Shown: piece after piece, positions 9,506 through 22,308 of the stretch
Layout: each line of letters starts with the position of its first letter
How positions within the stretch are numbered: the stretch's first letter is position 1
Assembly: GCA_030760725.1 (NCBI GenBank)
Contig: JASWHV010000012.1
Coordinates: 52,235,652 to 52,299,651, forward strand
Origin: Neostapfia colusana
Taxonomy: Eukaryota; Streptophyta; Magnoliopsida; Poales; Poaceae
Direction: 5' to 3'
Length of the DNA: 64,000 nucleotides
Notes under the pieces: model-generated
The model's input: only the letters and a program-made list of their open reading frames with translations
What the model was told of the DNA's origin: nothing
The model's database searches: none
Program-made: the position numbers and the translations under genes

Positions 9506-12500
9506 TGTAAAGGCCCAAGAAAAAGGACTTGCAAAAAACTTTTAATCACCTCACAACACCACAGTTTTTTTGTTGTGGATAGCTTGTGAAAGTTTGTGAA
9601 GAGCAAGTAACCTCCATCAAAAGAGTGATTAGAGGGGAAAGCCTACATTTTCACAAAGTAGGATTTCTACACATGAACATGAGAGGTTGAGCTCACCCCT
9701 AGGACTTAAAAAGTCATGGGAAGGTCCATGCCAAGTTTCATGCAAATCCAACACTTTTTGAGGCACTATTGGAGGTATTTGAAAAAGAGGCCAATTTGAA
9801 TGTAAATTCAAATTGCAGCAACTTTCATCCCTCAAATTCAAAAGTTAGCTTCATATTCAAACTCAGCACATTTTTCTGAGTTGGCCCACCAATTTTCATC
9901 ATCATTGGAGTTCATTTTGTCAAGAGATAAATTTGCAAGAATTCAAAATTGAATTTGAATTTCAGTTCAAATGTGAAGCAAATTCAGCCAAACAAAGTAT
10001 GAATTTGAGAACTCAAATTCAAACCAAAACATGAGGGCTAAGTCTCCCATTCAATGGAGAGTAGCTGGGATATTTACAGGAGAAATTGGAAAAAGAGGAT
10101 TAGGGGGAGAGTTGGGCCCACAAGTCAGTGGGAGGGAGGTGCAACACCGGACAGCGCTCTGTTTCTCGCCGAAACAAACTCCCACCGTGCGCCAGCGAGC
10201 TGTTTCCCCAGACGCCACCTCCTGAGCGCCAGCCCATAGCGTGCGTCGACGAGGCGGTCGCCCAGCGATATTTCCCCTCTGGAACCGACTCCCGTCGCGA
10301 CCTTGACCGCTCCCATGCCCTCGCCACAGAAACACCACCGCGCACACCCGAGCTTTCGGTTCTCCGGCGTCCTCCCGTCCTAGCAGCTAGCAAGCGAGTC
10401 TGAGCTCACCCCGAGCTTCGCTGAAGCGTCCTCGACGTGATAGACACGATACCCCGGCACCCCATCCACGGTAAACTGCCCCCGAGCTCTTTGTTTTCAT
10501 TCCACACCGGGTAGAGCCGCCGCGACCAAAAACTCCCAGCCCGGCCACTAGGCTTGATCCCCCGTCGAGTTGAGCGGGCCAGGGGGTTCGCCTGGAAGTG
10601 TGCTCCCTGTCCAACAACGCCGGCCGCATGCCATGAGGTGTGCTGGCCGGAATTCCAGTTCTTGCCCAGAGCAAGCGATATAGCCCGGTTCGGGTAAATC
10701 AGCAAATTCGCCTCACACACCGAACCACTCCTCACCAGACCTAGAAACCCAGTTGTAGACATCCTTGCGGGCACGTGGGATCAAGAACTAGGGAGAACCA
10801 TTGAGGAAACACGCAGTTCTTCGAGTTTTTCCAGTTTTCCCTGAAATCGCCCTAGGTCGCACGGTGAGCCCCTAGTTGCCGACGTTTCTCGCGAGATCAG
10901 AGCCCTGGACTTTGCTCCCTAGGTCGTGGCGATGCTGTAGGAGCTAACCGGAGCAAGGTTGGGGCAGTGCAGTGCCCTAGCGACGCCGCCGAAGTTACCG
11001 CAGCTACTGTCGCCGTCGCGCCTAGGTTTCCGGCCATCCCCGATCCGAGGTAAGGACGGCAACGTGTTCCTCGCGCAAAAATGTGCAGTGGCGGCGAAAT
11101 CAGAAAGTTTCGGGGGACGGAACCGCGTCCCGGCGAGAGCTCCGGCGAGCTCGGCGGCGGGGCCGTGCGGGTGGCTGGAGGAAGACGAAGGAGGGAGGCC
11201 CCACTCATCAGCGTCTGGGAGTAAACGTGCGGGATTTTCTGTGGTCCAGGATCCAATGTGGCTGCACGGGAAGGAGTCTGTGGCCCCGTGTGGCTCGGCT
11301 CCAGCGGTCGACACGTGTGCGATGGAACCACCCGCAGGATTTAAACATTTTGGAATTTCCAGTTTTAGTTCAAACTTCAAATGCATAGAATTTTTGCTAG
11401 GAAACTCCAAATTCGATGAACAAAATTTTGCTGAACTCAGAATTCTGAGTGCTTTCCAGCAATACCAATTTTAGCTCATGAAACTTAATAGTTTTCCAGA
11501 ATTAAATCCCTAAATTCAAACTGTTAGGAATTTTATCTGGAGAACTACTTCATGAAAAATTCTGAAATTTTGTTGAGAGGTTCATTGGAAAATCCTTGAG
11601 TCACAGTACAATTTTCAGAAGCATCCAGGTTCATTTAGTCCCCCTAATTGGGTGATTAAGTGAACTGCCCTGAGAAAATAGAAAAATGTACAGAAACATT
11701 TTTCAGATTTTCTCAAATCTTAACTAGGGCATAACTTTCAGTAGAATGCTTCAAATGGCATGAAACCAATTCCATTAGAACCCTCTCAAATTCTAGTTTC
11801 CAGAAAGTAATGGTGGGAGCCATGAAAACACCTGGAATTACTTAGAGGCTCAAATAATGACCATATAGGCTTTTATTTGTACAAGGCTCAAATGAACTTT
11901 GTGTCAAATGAAACTTGGTAAAGACTCTGGTTAGGATCCTACCAAGCCTCCATAAAAATTTCAGAACCAAAGGGGAGGGCTAGCTAGAGTTATTAGTAAT
12001 TATGTATTAAAGTTTACACATTGCATTTAAATTGACATGTAGTATTACATTAACGTGTAGTCGCTGAGGTGAAGAGACTCCGGAAGTGCTGGACTTCCTT
12101 CTTCCAGACGAAGACCTAACCCCTGACCAGCAGCAACAAGGCAAGCCACGGTTTGCATTAAACTATTTTTCAAGTTTTGCTTTATGAACACTTAGTATGA
12201 AGTATGGATGTGCATTAGGTGTAGGATGAATTGAACCCCACTTGCATAACCATAACTTTTCCATAAGAGTGAGGGTAGTGTCTAAGACCTTGAATAGACA
12301 GGCTGTGCTTAATGATTCATAGGACTTCGGTACAAGTCGAGTAGCTGGAATCTACTCGCGAGTTTAGGCTTGGGACACACGGGTTCGGTTGAGTGATGTG
12401 AGATCACTTAGTAATGAAAATGAGACTAGGCAGGGGCTAGGGCACAGCAAGAGGAAGTCTTGTGTGCGCAGCCCTGGCCGTGTCGATTGAGGACCGATCC

Positions 12501-13519
12501 GTGTGGGGCCCTGCTGAACAAGTATTGAACGAACCGAAGGCATATCGGATATATGGGCCCTGATAAACCGATGTAGCCTAAACCTCCGGGCGTCGAGGCA
12601 TAGCACACCGATTAATAGGTGTAGGTTGAGAGCAGCAAGGTGGAAATCTGCTAACGGGCATAGAGAGATGCTCCGTGTAGGGAACCTCCTGTCCGTTTTG
12701 GTGCGACCGGTTCGACGTTTGGGCTGTCGGGTGAAAGGTTGTCCCGTATGACATCGAGTGAGCGTGCTATGCAGCTCCACGGGTGGGCGTACGTGACGTG
12801 CTCTTTGGGTCTCCCTGCAGGTGTATATCGAGTCGATTCGCTGTCCCTCACGGTGACGAGTACCGCTTGTTCACTGCGTTGTAACGTAGTTAATGTATGA
12901 AATGTTATGCTTCAATATTGCTGTCATGATATAATTGTATTGCTACATGTGTGCCACCAAATATTGCTTACTAAATTTCAGATTTCCGAACTATTAACTT
13001 GTGGCTAAAAGATGAACTAAGGATGAACTTGTAGGCGTGTCCATTGATGCACTGTTACTATCCTATGTCCATTGTACCCCTCATGTAGAGTTCCATGCTT
13101 AGGTGAGTCGGTTAAGTCTTGTTGAGCCATCGTGCTCACGGTTGCTGCTTAAGTGTTTTTCAGGTGAGGAGCCACCCACGGACTCGGAGTACGAGTCCAC
13201 CGGCGAGGGTTACCCTCCGTCGGGGACCATGGCTGAGTGGGAGCCGTACACGCCGTGCTGAGCTGAAGAGTGCAGCTAGTGTGGGTTGCCCTAGGGCTGG
13301 GCAGCCAACTTTTGCTAGATAGGCGGGCGTGAGTTGTATAGTGTAGACTTCCGCTGTGTAATAGAAACAATAGTTTGTAACTGAAGTTTGTACCTGTTTG
13401 TACAGTTCAGTTTGTTTTCCCATGTAATATATTGTCTCCCTATGACGTGTGCTGTCGTGTGTCGCATCGTGCGGCACCACCCTCTGCGATCCTGGATGAG
13501 CGGATCCCGGTCCACCACA
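9506..13519 (+). repeat. 5' LTR of element E
   Basis: 4014 bases from TGTAAAGGCCCAAG to GGTCCACCACA. The first 1.1 kb matches 20090-21218, which defines it as an LTR. A GC-rich block spans 10100-11340. Open frames in this stretch on both strands are composition artefacts and are not called. The motif TTGGGCCCACAAGTCAGTGG lies at 10112-10131. Confidence 0.9.
13458..13478 (+). repeat. U5 stem-loop of element E
   Basis: TGTGTCG, CATCGTG, CGGCACC: six pairs including one G-T, 41 bases before the LTR end, at the same place as in F and A. Confidence 0.6.
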
Positions 13520-13522
13520 GCC

Positions 13523-13534
13523 TAGTATCATAGC
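13523..13534 (+). other. Degenerate primer binding site of element E
   Basis: TAGTATCATAGC, two differences from the TGGTATCAGAGC primer site (tRNA-iMet type) seen in D, A, B and C, three bases after the LTR end. Confidence 0.75.
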
Positions 13535-15488
13535 TGCATTGGGGAACCACACTACTTAAGGACTGTATTACAGGAAAAACTTAGGCTTACGGTGAGGATT
13601 CGGTAGTTGCCCAAGTAAGAACTATATTAGCATAGTTACTTAAAGTGGCAAAGACTAACATATGTGTTATAATTCTGAATTTTAAGTATGTAACGACGCA
13701 CCTACGCTCTGGTAAGAATGATAAGGAATGCCACCGAAAGCGGTTCAATTTCGGTTAGCTCCCCTGACGAGGAACGTGGTTCAGGGAGAGGTCTCACAGC
13801 TTGGTGTGAGATGTCAATATGAAACTCTTGGACTCTTCATGTTCCTGAGTTCATATGAAACGCTGATCCCTAGCGTGCATTAGGCAGACCCCATCGCGTG
13901 GTCAGTAACACGAGAGTACGTTCATCTGGAAATAGCCCAGGAGGACATACGCAGCGCTTGCCATCGGCGTGCCCTGCAGGGCAGTAGGTGGTATCTGTTT
14001 GGTTGATAACATTCCCAACCGTGACGACCCGTTCATGACATACTCGGGTTCCCCATCGTGTGGTGTTGAAACACGATCACGAACCTTGATACGTGACCTA
14101 ACTCAAGGATGGCCGTATGGCAATGATACGGGTGTTTGTATTTACTTTTAATATGATCCTGCCTGAAATTAAAACAACCATTGAGTGCACCATTATTGTG
14201 TGGTCTTCTTCAGGTACTAACCACGTATCTATCCGTGTAGTAAACGTGTGCGAGAGACCGTTTAGTGCCACACCTGAGACGTATGTGCCGATATAATCCG
14301 GTTAGGATTTTCTTTTGTGAGGAACGAAGTACCGAGGTATTACAGGCATATGCATGTAAAATAATGATAACAAGGAATTAAAGACACTAGGTTCAACATT
14401 TAGGACCCTGGTTGGGTAGAAAAAATTGGAGGGTGATGAGTGTAGTTCACAAAGACTGAAAAACAGAGTGCTCTGTTTTGGGCAGCAAGTTTGCTGATCT
14501 TCAACAGGGCATAACTCACATGTCTTTTAGCCCAGGGAGGTGTGGTATATAGTTCTGGAAGGGTATTTAAGTACTCTACAACTTTGTTGTAGACTTCAAT
14601 AGCTGAAACACACCTTAAGATGGCTTAAATCCCAGAGAAATGTGAACTGTCCAGAATCAGGGCAGAGTTAAACACTCTCTGCACTGTTCTGTTTTTCAAA
14701 CATAACTCCCAGTAGAAAAATCTAAAATTTTCATATTATAAATCTTTAGAAACGTTAGAAGATGTGTTACATCTTTGCAATTCAAAGTTTCTGAAATTTC
14801 AGCACAGATTTCAGTGGAAACCAGAGTGGAAAACAGCAACTTCCAATGGAGGTGTTGTTAAAATTCTTCCAGAAATTCTGCTGACTTTAAATTACCATAA
14901 CTTTTTAGCCAGAGCTGTTCTGAGGGAAATTAAATACTCGTTGGAAATATACTGAAGTTAACTTTAACTTTGGTATTCAGCTTGAGTCATGAAAATGCCC
15001 AGAACCAGATCAAAATCTCAGATATGTAGAAACTGGTCATTCTGACAGAGGAATGACAGTTGAACTCAAATGAGAGATTGTGGTGCCCTAGAGGGGTTTG
15101 AATACTTCCAATGGGGTAGAACATGCTCATGAGAGGTTCCCTTCAACTAGTGAAAGATCTGAGTATAGGTCTCACTCAAGTTTCTTTTACTAGAGACCAT
15201 GTTTGCGTCGTATTGAAGATAAAAGGGTAGTATACGTGATGACAACGCGATAGTAATGTCTCGTAGTGGCCAAACCTAGTTATGGTGAGCTTCCAAAGAG
15301 GAGGTTCATAAAGTTGGATGTAACTAGCTTGTATTTGGTCTGGTAATGGTGTAGCTTGTACAAAGTTATTACATTATCTACATACGAGATGTATCGCATG
15401 TTTTATTGTCATTATGTTTTTACGCCTATTTCATTTGACTGCATTGGAATATGTTGCGGGACTGATGTTTATTGTCGTATGGATGCAG
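13535..15488 (+). other. Untranslated leader of element E, no orf0
   Basis: About 1.95 kb, AT-rich. The part 14250-14350 matches the leaders of A and B (TTTTCTTTTGTGAGGA and the sequence after it). No reading frame like the orf0 of A or B is present. The leader ends in GGATGCAG directly before the gag ATG, a splice-acceptor-like sequence. Confidence 0.7.
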
Positions 15489-18400
15489 ATGGTTTGCACT
15501 AGGACCACGCACGAGGTTGGTGGCTCTAGCCAGCAGGGAGGCGATGACTCCCAGCCACCGGCCTACGACAGCACCCCGCAGCAGCAGCCACCACCGCCGC
15601 CTCCGCTTACTCTAGCGGATGTGATAGCGGCACTAGTGGGAGGTCATGAGGAGCATACCGACCTGCTCTGCACGATCGTGCAGAATACGTCCCAGGCGAG
15701 GGGGGGGCATCAAGAGAGGGGGCCTCGTGAGCCCCGTGAGGTGTCGTACTCGGATTTCATGAGTACGCACCCTCCAGTGTTCACAGAAGCTGAAGAACCA
15801 CTGGATGCCGACAACTGGCTGCGGACCATCGAGTCCAAGTTCGGGCTGCTCCAATGCACGGAGCGGCAAAAGACTCTGTTCGCAGCGCAGCAGCTTCACG
15901 GTGCCGCTGGTGCGTGGTGGGCGAACTATGTCGCCTCACGTACGGCTGGCCATACCGTGGAGTGGGAAGAGTTCCGAGAGGCGTTCCGCGCCTATCATAT
16001 CCCTCCCGGGATAATGAAGAGGAAGTTCCAAGAATTCTTGGAACTGAAGCAGGGCAGGAGGAGTGCCCATGACTACTCCCGTGCCTTCAACCACCTGGCG
16101 CAATATGCGTCAGACTACATCTCCACCGAGGAGAAGAAGCGGGAGCACTTCTATCGGGGGTTACACCCTGAAATGAAGACGCATCTCGTGCAATGGAATC
16201 GCGGCACCTTCAACGACCTCGTCAATGCCGCGATCATGCAAGAGGACACTCAGCGGGAGTTGGCAGCTGAGCAGCGGAAGCGCAGCGCTCCACCCAGCAG
16301 TGGTGGTGGCGCTCCTCAAAAGTACTGCATGGTGTATCAGACACCATCCAGACAGCAGTGGCGTCCACCGGCGCGACCTCAGCAGTTCGGGGGACGTTCT
16401 TTTCAAGCACCCCCGTTCCGACCGCCGATGCCACCACCGAGACAGCAGCAGCAGCAGCAGACGGCACCCCGGGCGTTCCCACCGCCACAACGCACCCCGG
16501 GTTTCCGTCCACCGATCAGCAGGGGACCGCCCCGTTTCACTTGCTTCACTTGTGGCCAGGCGGGCCACTTCGCGAAGGACTGTCCACAGGGGCAGCAGAG
16601 CATCGGGCAAGCCCAGTTCCAGGGCGGTGCTCGAGGCCGACCTCCGGTCAAGAAGGGTGGTCAGCGGACTGGGCGCATTCGCCACCTCGACAATGAGGAT
16701 GCCCCAGAGGGAGACAACGTGCTGGCGGGTACGTTCACTCTCAACAATCTAGCCATCATCATATTATTTGATTCTGGTGCAACCCACAGCTTTATAAGTG
16801 CATCCTATGAGGTTAAGCATCAAATGCAAGTCTTCCCAACCGACTGCACCTATATGATCTGCTCACCGGGAGGGAAGATCTCAGCAAATATGATGATCCC
16901 AAAGGCACCGCTGTGCTTAGGTGGGAAACTATATCCACCACCTTGATAATCCTTATCGGGCAAAATATTGATGCAATCTTAGGGATGTCATGGCTACAAT
17001 ACCATGGCGCAGTCCTGGAGACTCGAACACGGACGGTTTATTTAAACTCTCCATTTCACCGTCCACATTCCATGGTGTTAGACACGCCAGTCCGGGAAAT
17101 TTTAGCAATTAATAATGCTGAAGCTCTCAAGATAGAGGACATCCCTGTAGTCCGGGAGTACCCCGGCGTGTTCCCGGATGATCTTCCGGGCCTGCCACCT
17201 GAGCGGGATGTCGAGTTCAAGATTGAACTTGCACCCAAGACTACGCCCATATCGCAGAGACCATACAAGATGGCTCCGAACGAGCTGGCTGAATTAAAAG
17301 AACGGATCAATGATCTGTTGAGCAAGGGTTTCATTAGGCCGAGTTCCTCGCCTAGGGGATGCTCGGCGCTGTTCGTGAAGAAGAAGGATGAAACCTTGAG
17401 GCTGTGTGTGGACTACCGGCCGCTCAACGCCGTCACCATCAAGAATAAGTACCCACTGCCCCGCATCAACATATTGTTTGATCAACTTGTGGGTGCAAGT
17501 GTGTTCTCCAAGATGGACCTTCGCTCTGGATATCATCAGATCAAGATCTGGGCGGAGGATATCCCGAAGACGGCTTTCTCAGCGAGATATGGCTTATACA
17601 AATATCTTGTCATGTCTTTTGGTCTCACAAATGCTCTGGCACATTTCATGTATCTCATGAACTCGGTGTTCATGCCGGAGCTGGACAAGTTCGTGATGGT
17701 GTTCATCGATGATATCTTGGTTTACTCCAAGACAGAAGCCGAACATGCCGAACACTTGAGGATCGTTCTTCAACGTTTGCGAGACCACAAGCTCTATGCT
17801 AAGTTCAGCGAATGCGAGTTTTGGATCAGCCAAGTGCCATTCTTGGGACATATCATCTCAGCAGAAGGCATTGCGGTTGATCCAAGCAAAATAGAGCAAG
17901 TGCTGAAATGGAAAGCTCCCACTTCAGTCCATGAAGTCCGAAGCTTCCTCGGGTTAGCGGGATACTATCGGAGATTCGTTCCAAGTTTCTCCAAGCTCGC
18001 TAAGCCGATGACAGAATTGCTGAAGAAGGGGACGAAATATGTTTGGAACACGGCGTGTGAAGGAGCATTCCAAGCGTTGGTGAAGCATCTCACCACAACC
18101 CCGGTCTTAGCTCAGCCGGATACAACAAAGCCCTTCGACGTGTATTGTGACGCGTCCGGTATTGGGATCGGCTGCGTGTTTATGCAGGAAGGATGTGTGG
18201 TCGCATATGGCTCACGCCAACTTCGGAACCATGGGCAGCACTATCCGACTCATGATCTTGAGCTTGCTGCAGTGGTTTTGGCGCTAAAAATGTGGAGGCA
18301 CTATCTCCTGGGGAATTTGGTGCACCTCTAAAATGACCACAAGAGCTTGAAATATATCTTCACCCAGAAGGAGCTAAATATGAGGCAACGGAGGTGGTTA

Positions 18401-20023
18401 GAACTGATCAAGGATTATGAGATTGAGATCCATTACCACAGCGGCAAGGCGAATGTGGTTGCCGACGCGCTGAGTCAGAAATCACATGTCCATAACCTCA
18501 CCATTACACCGGTGGAGGAGGAAGAGACGAGTTTATACTTGGTTCCTTATGGATCGCTTTACAACCTTGTCCTCATCCCTACTATTAGGGAGGACATCAT
18601 TGCAGCTCAGAAGACTGATAAAGGCATGGCACATCTCCGGAGACGGATAGATATCGGGGAGATCAAATGTTTCCGGAAGGATGATGAGGGGACGCTATGG
18701 TTCAATGACCGCATAGTCGTAACCCGGGATATGGAACTGAGGAGAAAGATCCTCGATGAAGCTCAATTGTCTAAATACTCCATTCATCCGGGCAGCAACA
18801 AAATGTACCAAGATTTAAAAAAGAAATTTTGGTGGACACGGATGAAGCGAGAATTAGCGAAGTACGTATCCGAGTGCGATACGTGTAGACGAGTGGAAGC
18901 TGATCATATGAAGAAATCAGGGCTGCTGCAACCTCTGAAGATCCTGGCATGGAAATGGGAAGATGTGAGCATGGATTTCATTGTGGGATTGCCCCTAACT
19001 GCCAACAAACATGATTCCATTTGGGTAATCGTTGATCGGTTAACCAAGACGGCTCACTTCATCCCGGTGAATACACGTTACAATGCCGGAAAATATGCGG
19101 AGCTGTACATAGCGAAGACTCTATGCTTATATGGGGTACCCAAGACCATCGTCTCAGATCGAGGTGCATTATTTGTATCTTGCTTTTGGGAGCAGCTACA
19201 CGCTGCATTGGGTACCAAGCTGATTAGGAGCTCTGCCTATCACCCTCAGACCGATGGGCAAACCGAGAGGGTGAACCAAGTATTACAAGACATGTTGAGA
19301 GCATGTGCCATTCACCACGGCAGGAACTGGGATAATCACTTGCCGTTGGCGGAATTCTCGTACAACAACGGCTATCATGCGAGTATCAAGATGGCACCCT
19401 ACGAAGCTCTCTACGGTCGCAAATGCCGCACCCCATTAAACTGGTGTGAGTCTGGTGAAAGGGTCACATTCGGGGTTAATGTGGTGAACGACGCCAAAGA
19501 GCGCGTTCGGACGATTCAAGCCAACTTGAAGGCCGCTCAATCCCGGCAAAAGAGCTACGCTGATAAGAGGCGTAGACCGCTGCACTTTGAGGTCGGGGAA
19601 TACGTGTACCTCCGCGTATCTCCGATGAAGGGCGTGCACCGGTTCAGTATGAAGGGGAAGCTCGCTCTCCGTTTCATTGGACCATATGCTATCACCGAGA
19701 AGTGCGGACCAGCGGCGTATAGATTGGAACTACCAGCATCCCTTGCTGGTGTTCATGACATTTTCCATGTTTCACAACTGAGAAAATGTCTGAAGCACAC
19801 CGCTGCTGTTCCTACCGAAGACATCGGCCAGCTGCAACCGGATTTAACGTATGATGAATATCCGGTGGCGACTATTGATGAGAAAGCCCGAACCACTCAT
19901 AGCCGAACGTTGTGGTTCTACAAAATATTCTGGAGCAACCACACCGCCGAAGAAGCGACGTGGGAGAGCGAGGAATTCCTTCGCTCAAATTACCCGGAGT
20001 TCATGGCATCTCAGCACGGGTAA
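15489..20023 (+). pseudogene. gag-pol: Broken gag-pol of element E
   Basis: The likely start is the ATG at 15489, directly after an acceptor-like CAG; it begins MVCTRTTHEVGG, aligning with the gag starts of A and B (MTCTRANPDVGG). Visible parts in order: the gag core (DNWLRTIESKFGLLQ...AWWANY), the zinc knuckle CFTCGQAGHFAKDC, protease with DSGATHSF, reverse transcriptase with FIDDILVYSK, RNase H (YCDASG), the integrase zinc region (SECDTC), catalytic segments (SMDFIVGLP, VSDRG, DGQTER) and a chromodomain-like tail. A frame change near 16940 breaks the frame just after protease, and a TAA at 18329-18331 interrupts RNase H. The function would be capsid formation, reverse transcription and integration. 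The last 558 codons are open, so the decay is modest. Confidence 0.93.
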
Positions 20024-20075
20024 GTCCCCATTACACCGCTGTCTCTTCTTTTATAATCTCGGGACGAGATTGTTT

Positions 20076-20089
20076 TAAGGGGGGACGGA
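20076..20089 (+). other. Polypurine tract of element E
   Basis: The purine-rich run that includes AAGGGGGGACGGA lies immediately before TGTAAAGG of the 3' LTR. It follows the CGGGACGAGATT block that A, B, C and F also carry between the gag-pol stop and the tract. Confidence 0.8.
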
Positions 20090-21218
20090 TGTAAAGGCCC
20101 AAGAAAAGGGACTTGCAAAAAACTTTTCATCACCTCACAACACCACAGTTTTTTTGTTGTGGATAGCTTGTGAAAGTTTGTGAAGAGCAAGTAACCTCCA
20201 TCAAAAGAGTGATTAGAGGGGAAAGCCTACACTTTCACAAAGTAGGATTTCTATACATGAACATGAGAGGTTGAGCTCACCCCTAGGACTTAAAAGTCTT
20301 GGGAAGGTTCAGGCCAAGTTTCAAGCAAATCCAACACTTTTTGAGGCACTTTTGGAGGTATTTGAAAAAGAGGCCAATTTGAATGTAAATTCAAATTGCA
20401 GCAACTTTCATCCCTCAAATTCAAAAGTTAGCTTCATATTCAAACTCAGCACATTTTTCTGAGTTAGCCCACCTAGTTTCATCATCGTTGGAGTTCATTT
20501 TGTCAAGAGCTAAATTTGCAAGAATTCAAAACTGAATTTGAATTTTGGTTCAAATGTGAAGCAAATTCAGCCAAACAAAGTTTGAATTTGAGAACTCAAA
20601 TTCAAACCAAGACTTGGGAGCTAAGTCTCCCATTCAATGGAGAGTAGCTGGGATATTACAGACGAAATTGGAAAAAGAGGATTAGGGGGAGAGTTGGGCC
20701 CACAAGTCAGTGGGAGGGAGGTGCAACACCGGACAGCGCTCTGTTTCTCGCCGAAGCAAACTCCCACCATGCGCCAGCGAGCTGTTTCCCCGGACGCTAC
20801 CTCCCGAGCGCCAGCCCATAGCGTGCGTCGACGAGGCGGTCGCCCAGCGATATTTCCCCTCCGGAACCGACTCCCGTCGCGACCTTGACCGCCCCCAGGC
20901 CCTCGACACAGAAACACCGCCGCGCACACCCGAGCTTTCGGTTCTCCGGCGTCCTCCCGTCCCAGCAGCTAGCAAGCGAGTCTGAGCTCACCCCGAGCTT
21001 CGCCAAGGCGTCCTCGACGTGATAGACACGATACCCCGGCGCCCCATCCATGGTAAACTGCCCCCGAGCTCTTTGTTTTCATTCCACACCGGGTAGAGCC
21101 GCCGCGACCGAAAACTCCCAGCCCGGCCGCTAGGCTTGATCCCCCGTCGAGTTCAGCGGGCCAGGGGGTTCGCCTGGAAGTGTGCTCCCTGTCCAACAAC
21201 GCCGGCCGCATGCGATGA
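20090..21218 (+). repeat. Partial 3' LTR of element E, cut by D
   Basis: It aligns with 9506-10633 to the point GCATGCGATGA, where element D starts. The remainder of this LTR would be to the right of the window, after the other end of D. The last five bases, GATGA, would be the target duplication of D. Confidence 0.9.
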
Positions 21219-21437
21219 TGTAACACCCCAAAACCTGCTAAAGAGGGGAATTTAAAATTTTTTGGACGTAATGCATGTGATAGAGCAATTCAAATTCAAA
21301 CTGGAATTCAAATTTAAATCAAAACAGAAAAAGAAAAGGAAAAAGAAAACCAAAACCAGCCAGTGGGCCGAAACCCACCAGCCGGCCCAAGACCCCGTGC
21401 CAGCCAGCCCAACCCGCGCCCCCCTCTCTCCCTCTCA

Positions 21438-21461
21438 CTGACACGCGGGGCCCGTGTGTCA
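21438..21461 (+). promoter_or_regulatory. Shared LTR motif, D version (near-palindrome)
   Basis: A near-palindrome running from CTGACACGCGGGGCCC to GTGTGTCA. It is placed like the TGACAGGTGGGTCCCAC motif in C and has the same TGACA + GGGNCCC + TGTCA layout. Confidence 0.4.
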
Positions 21462-22300
21462 TCCCTCTCCTCGCGCGCGCCCCCAACCGCCGGTTCCTTC
21501 GTGCTGATCACACCCGACGCTCCCGGATTCCTCGCGCTCGACCCAACCCCGAATCCCTCGCGCCGTCCTGCTCGATCGCAACAAACCCCCGCGCCCCCGG
21601 CCCTGATAAAAATAGATGCCCCCGACGCCCACCCCTCGAACGAGCAGTTTCTCTCCTGGTGAGCGCCGCCGCCGTTGAGTTTAGAAATTCCCGAGGGCAT
21701 CGCCGCTTCCCTCTGTCCAACTGATCTAGTGACCCTGTAGCACCGCGTACAAGCTGTAGACGCCGATCCCGGAAGGAAACACCACCGAGAACGACCAACC
21801 CGACACTCTCCGGTGAGTACCGCCGCCGCCCGCCGGTGAAACCTTCGAATTACACGAAATCGACCCACCCTAATCATCGGTGTACCATCTCTAGACCCCA
21901 GTGAAGCGTTACGACCCGAGAGCTCGAAGGGATCACCGCCCCAACTGCCACTTCGACGTGCACCGAAGACCATCGCCGTTGAAGCTCGCCGCCGACCCCA
22001 TCTAGCCACGTAAAAGATCAAGAAAATCACTGAGGTGAGGTCCCCTTCCTCCCCTCTATCGTTTGCTATAAAAAAAGGTGGATTTAGCGTCTGTAGATGA
22101 AGATCCGTGACCTCCCCGGCGAGATCACGCCTCTGCCTCCATGTGCCGCCGCGCGCGCGGGTCAATTCCGGCCATGGCGACGTGGCCCCATGAGGGCCGT
22201 CTATTTTAAATCGCACGGTATAAATAAAACCGACGCGTACCGCTTCGGCCATCTAATCTGAGCCGTCTGTTTTAAATCCAACGGCCCACATCAGCCCCGA

Positions 22301-22308
22301 TTATAAAG
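22301..22308 (+). promoter_or_regulatory. TATA box of the D LTR
   Basis: TTATAAAG in the context GATTATAAAGGCCGGGATTCTTAC. The C LTRs have TTATAAAGACTGGAATTCTTAC at the same place, so the block is conserved between two LTRs that differ widely elsewhere. Confidence 0.6.

Larger units (their letters stand above)
9506..21218 (+). mobile_element. Element E: nearly complete Ty3/Gypsy chromovirus, inactive
   Basis: A 5' LTR (9506-13519), degenerate primer site, leader, gag-pol and polypurine tract are present, followed by the first 1129 bases of the 3' LTR, where element D interrupts it. It inserted into the TNP2-like pseudogene; the five bases before it (CTGTC) would be its target duplication. 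The two LTR starts differ by roughly 4 percent by eye, the highest of the measurable elements. It resembles A and B in gag-pol but has no orf0. Confidence 0.92.

Noticed and set aside
10031..11474. Several overlapping open frames on both strands
   Set aside because: They are inside the 5' LTR of E, and the 10031-10393 ones recur in its 3' LTR at 20637-20985; the frames overlap each other and have no protein features.
21314..22252. A 312-codon open frame on the minus strand
   Set aside because: It lies wholly inside the GC-rich part of the D LTR, antisense to the element, with Arg/Gly-rich low-complexity content and no domain. Stop codons are rare there because of composition.
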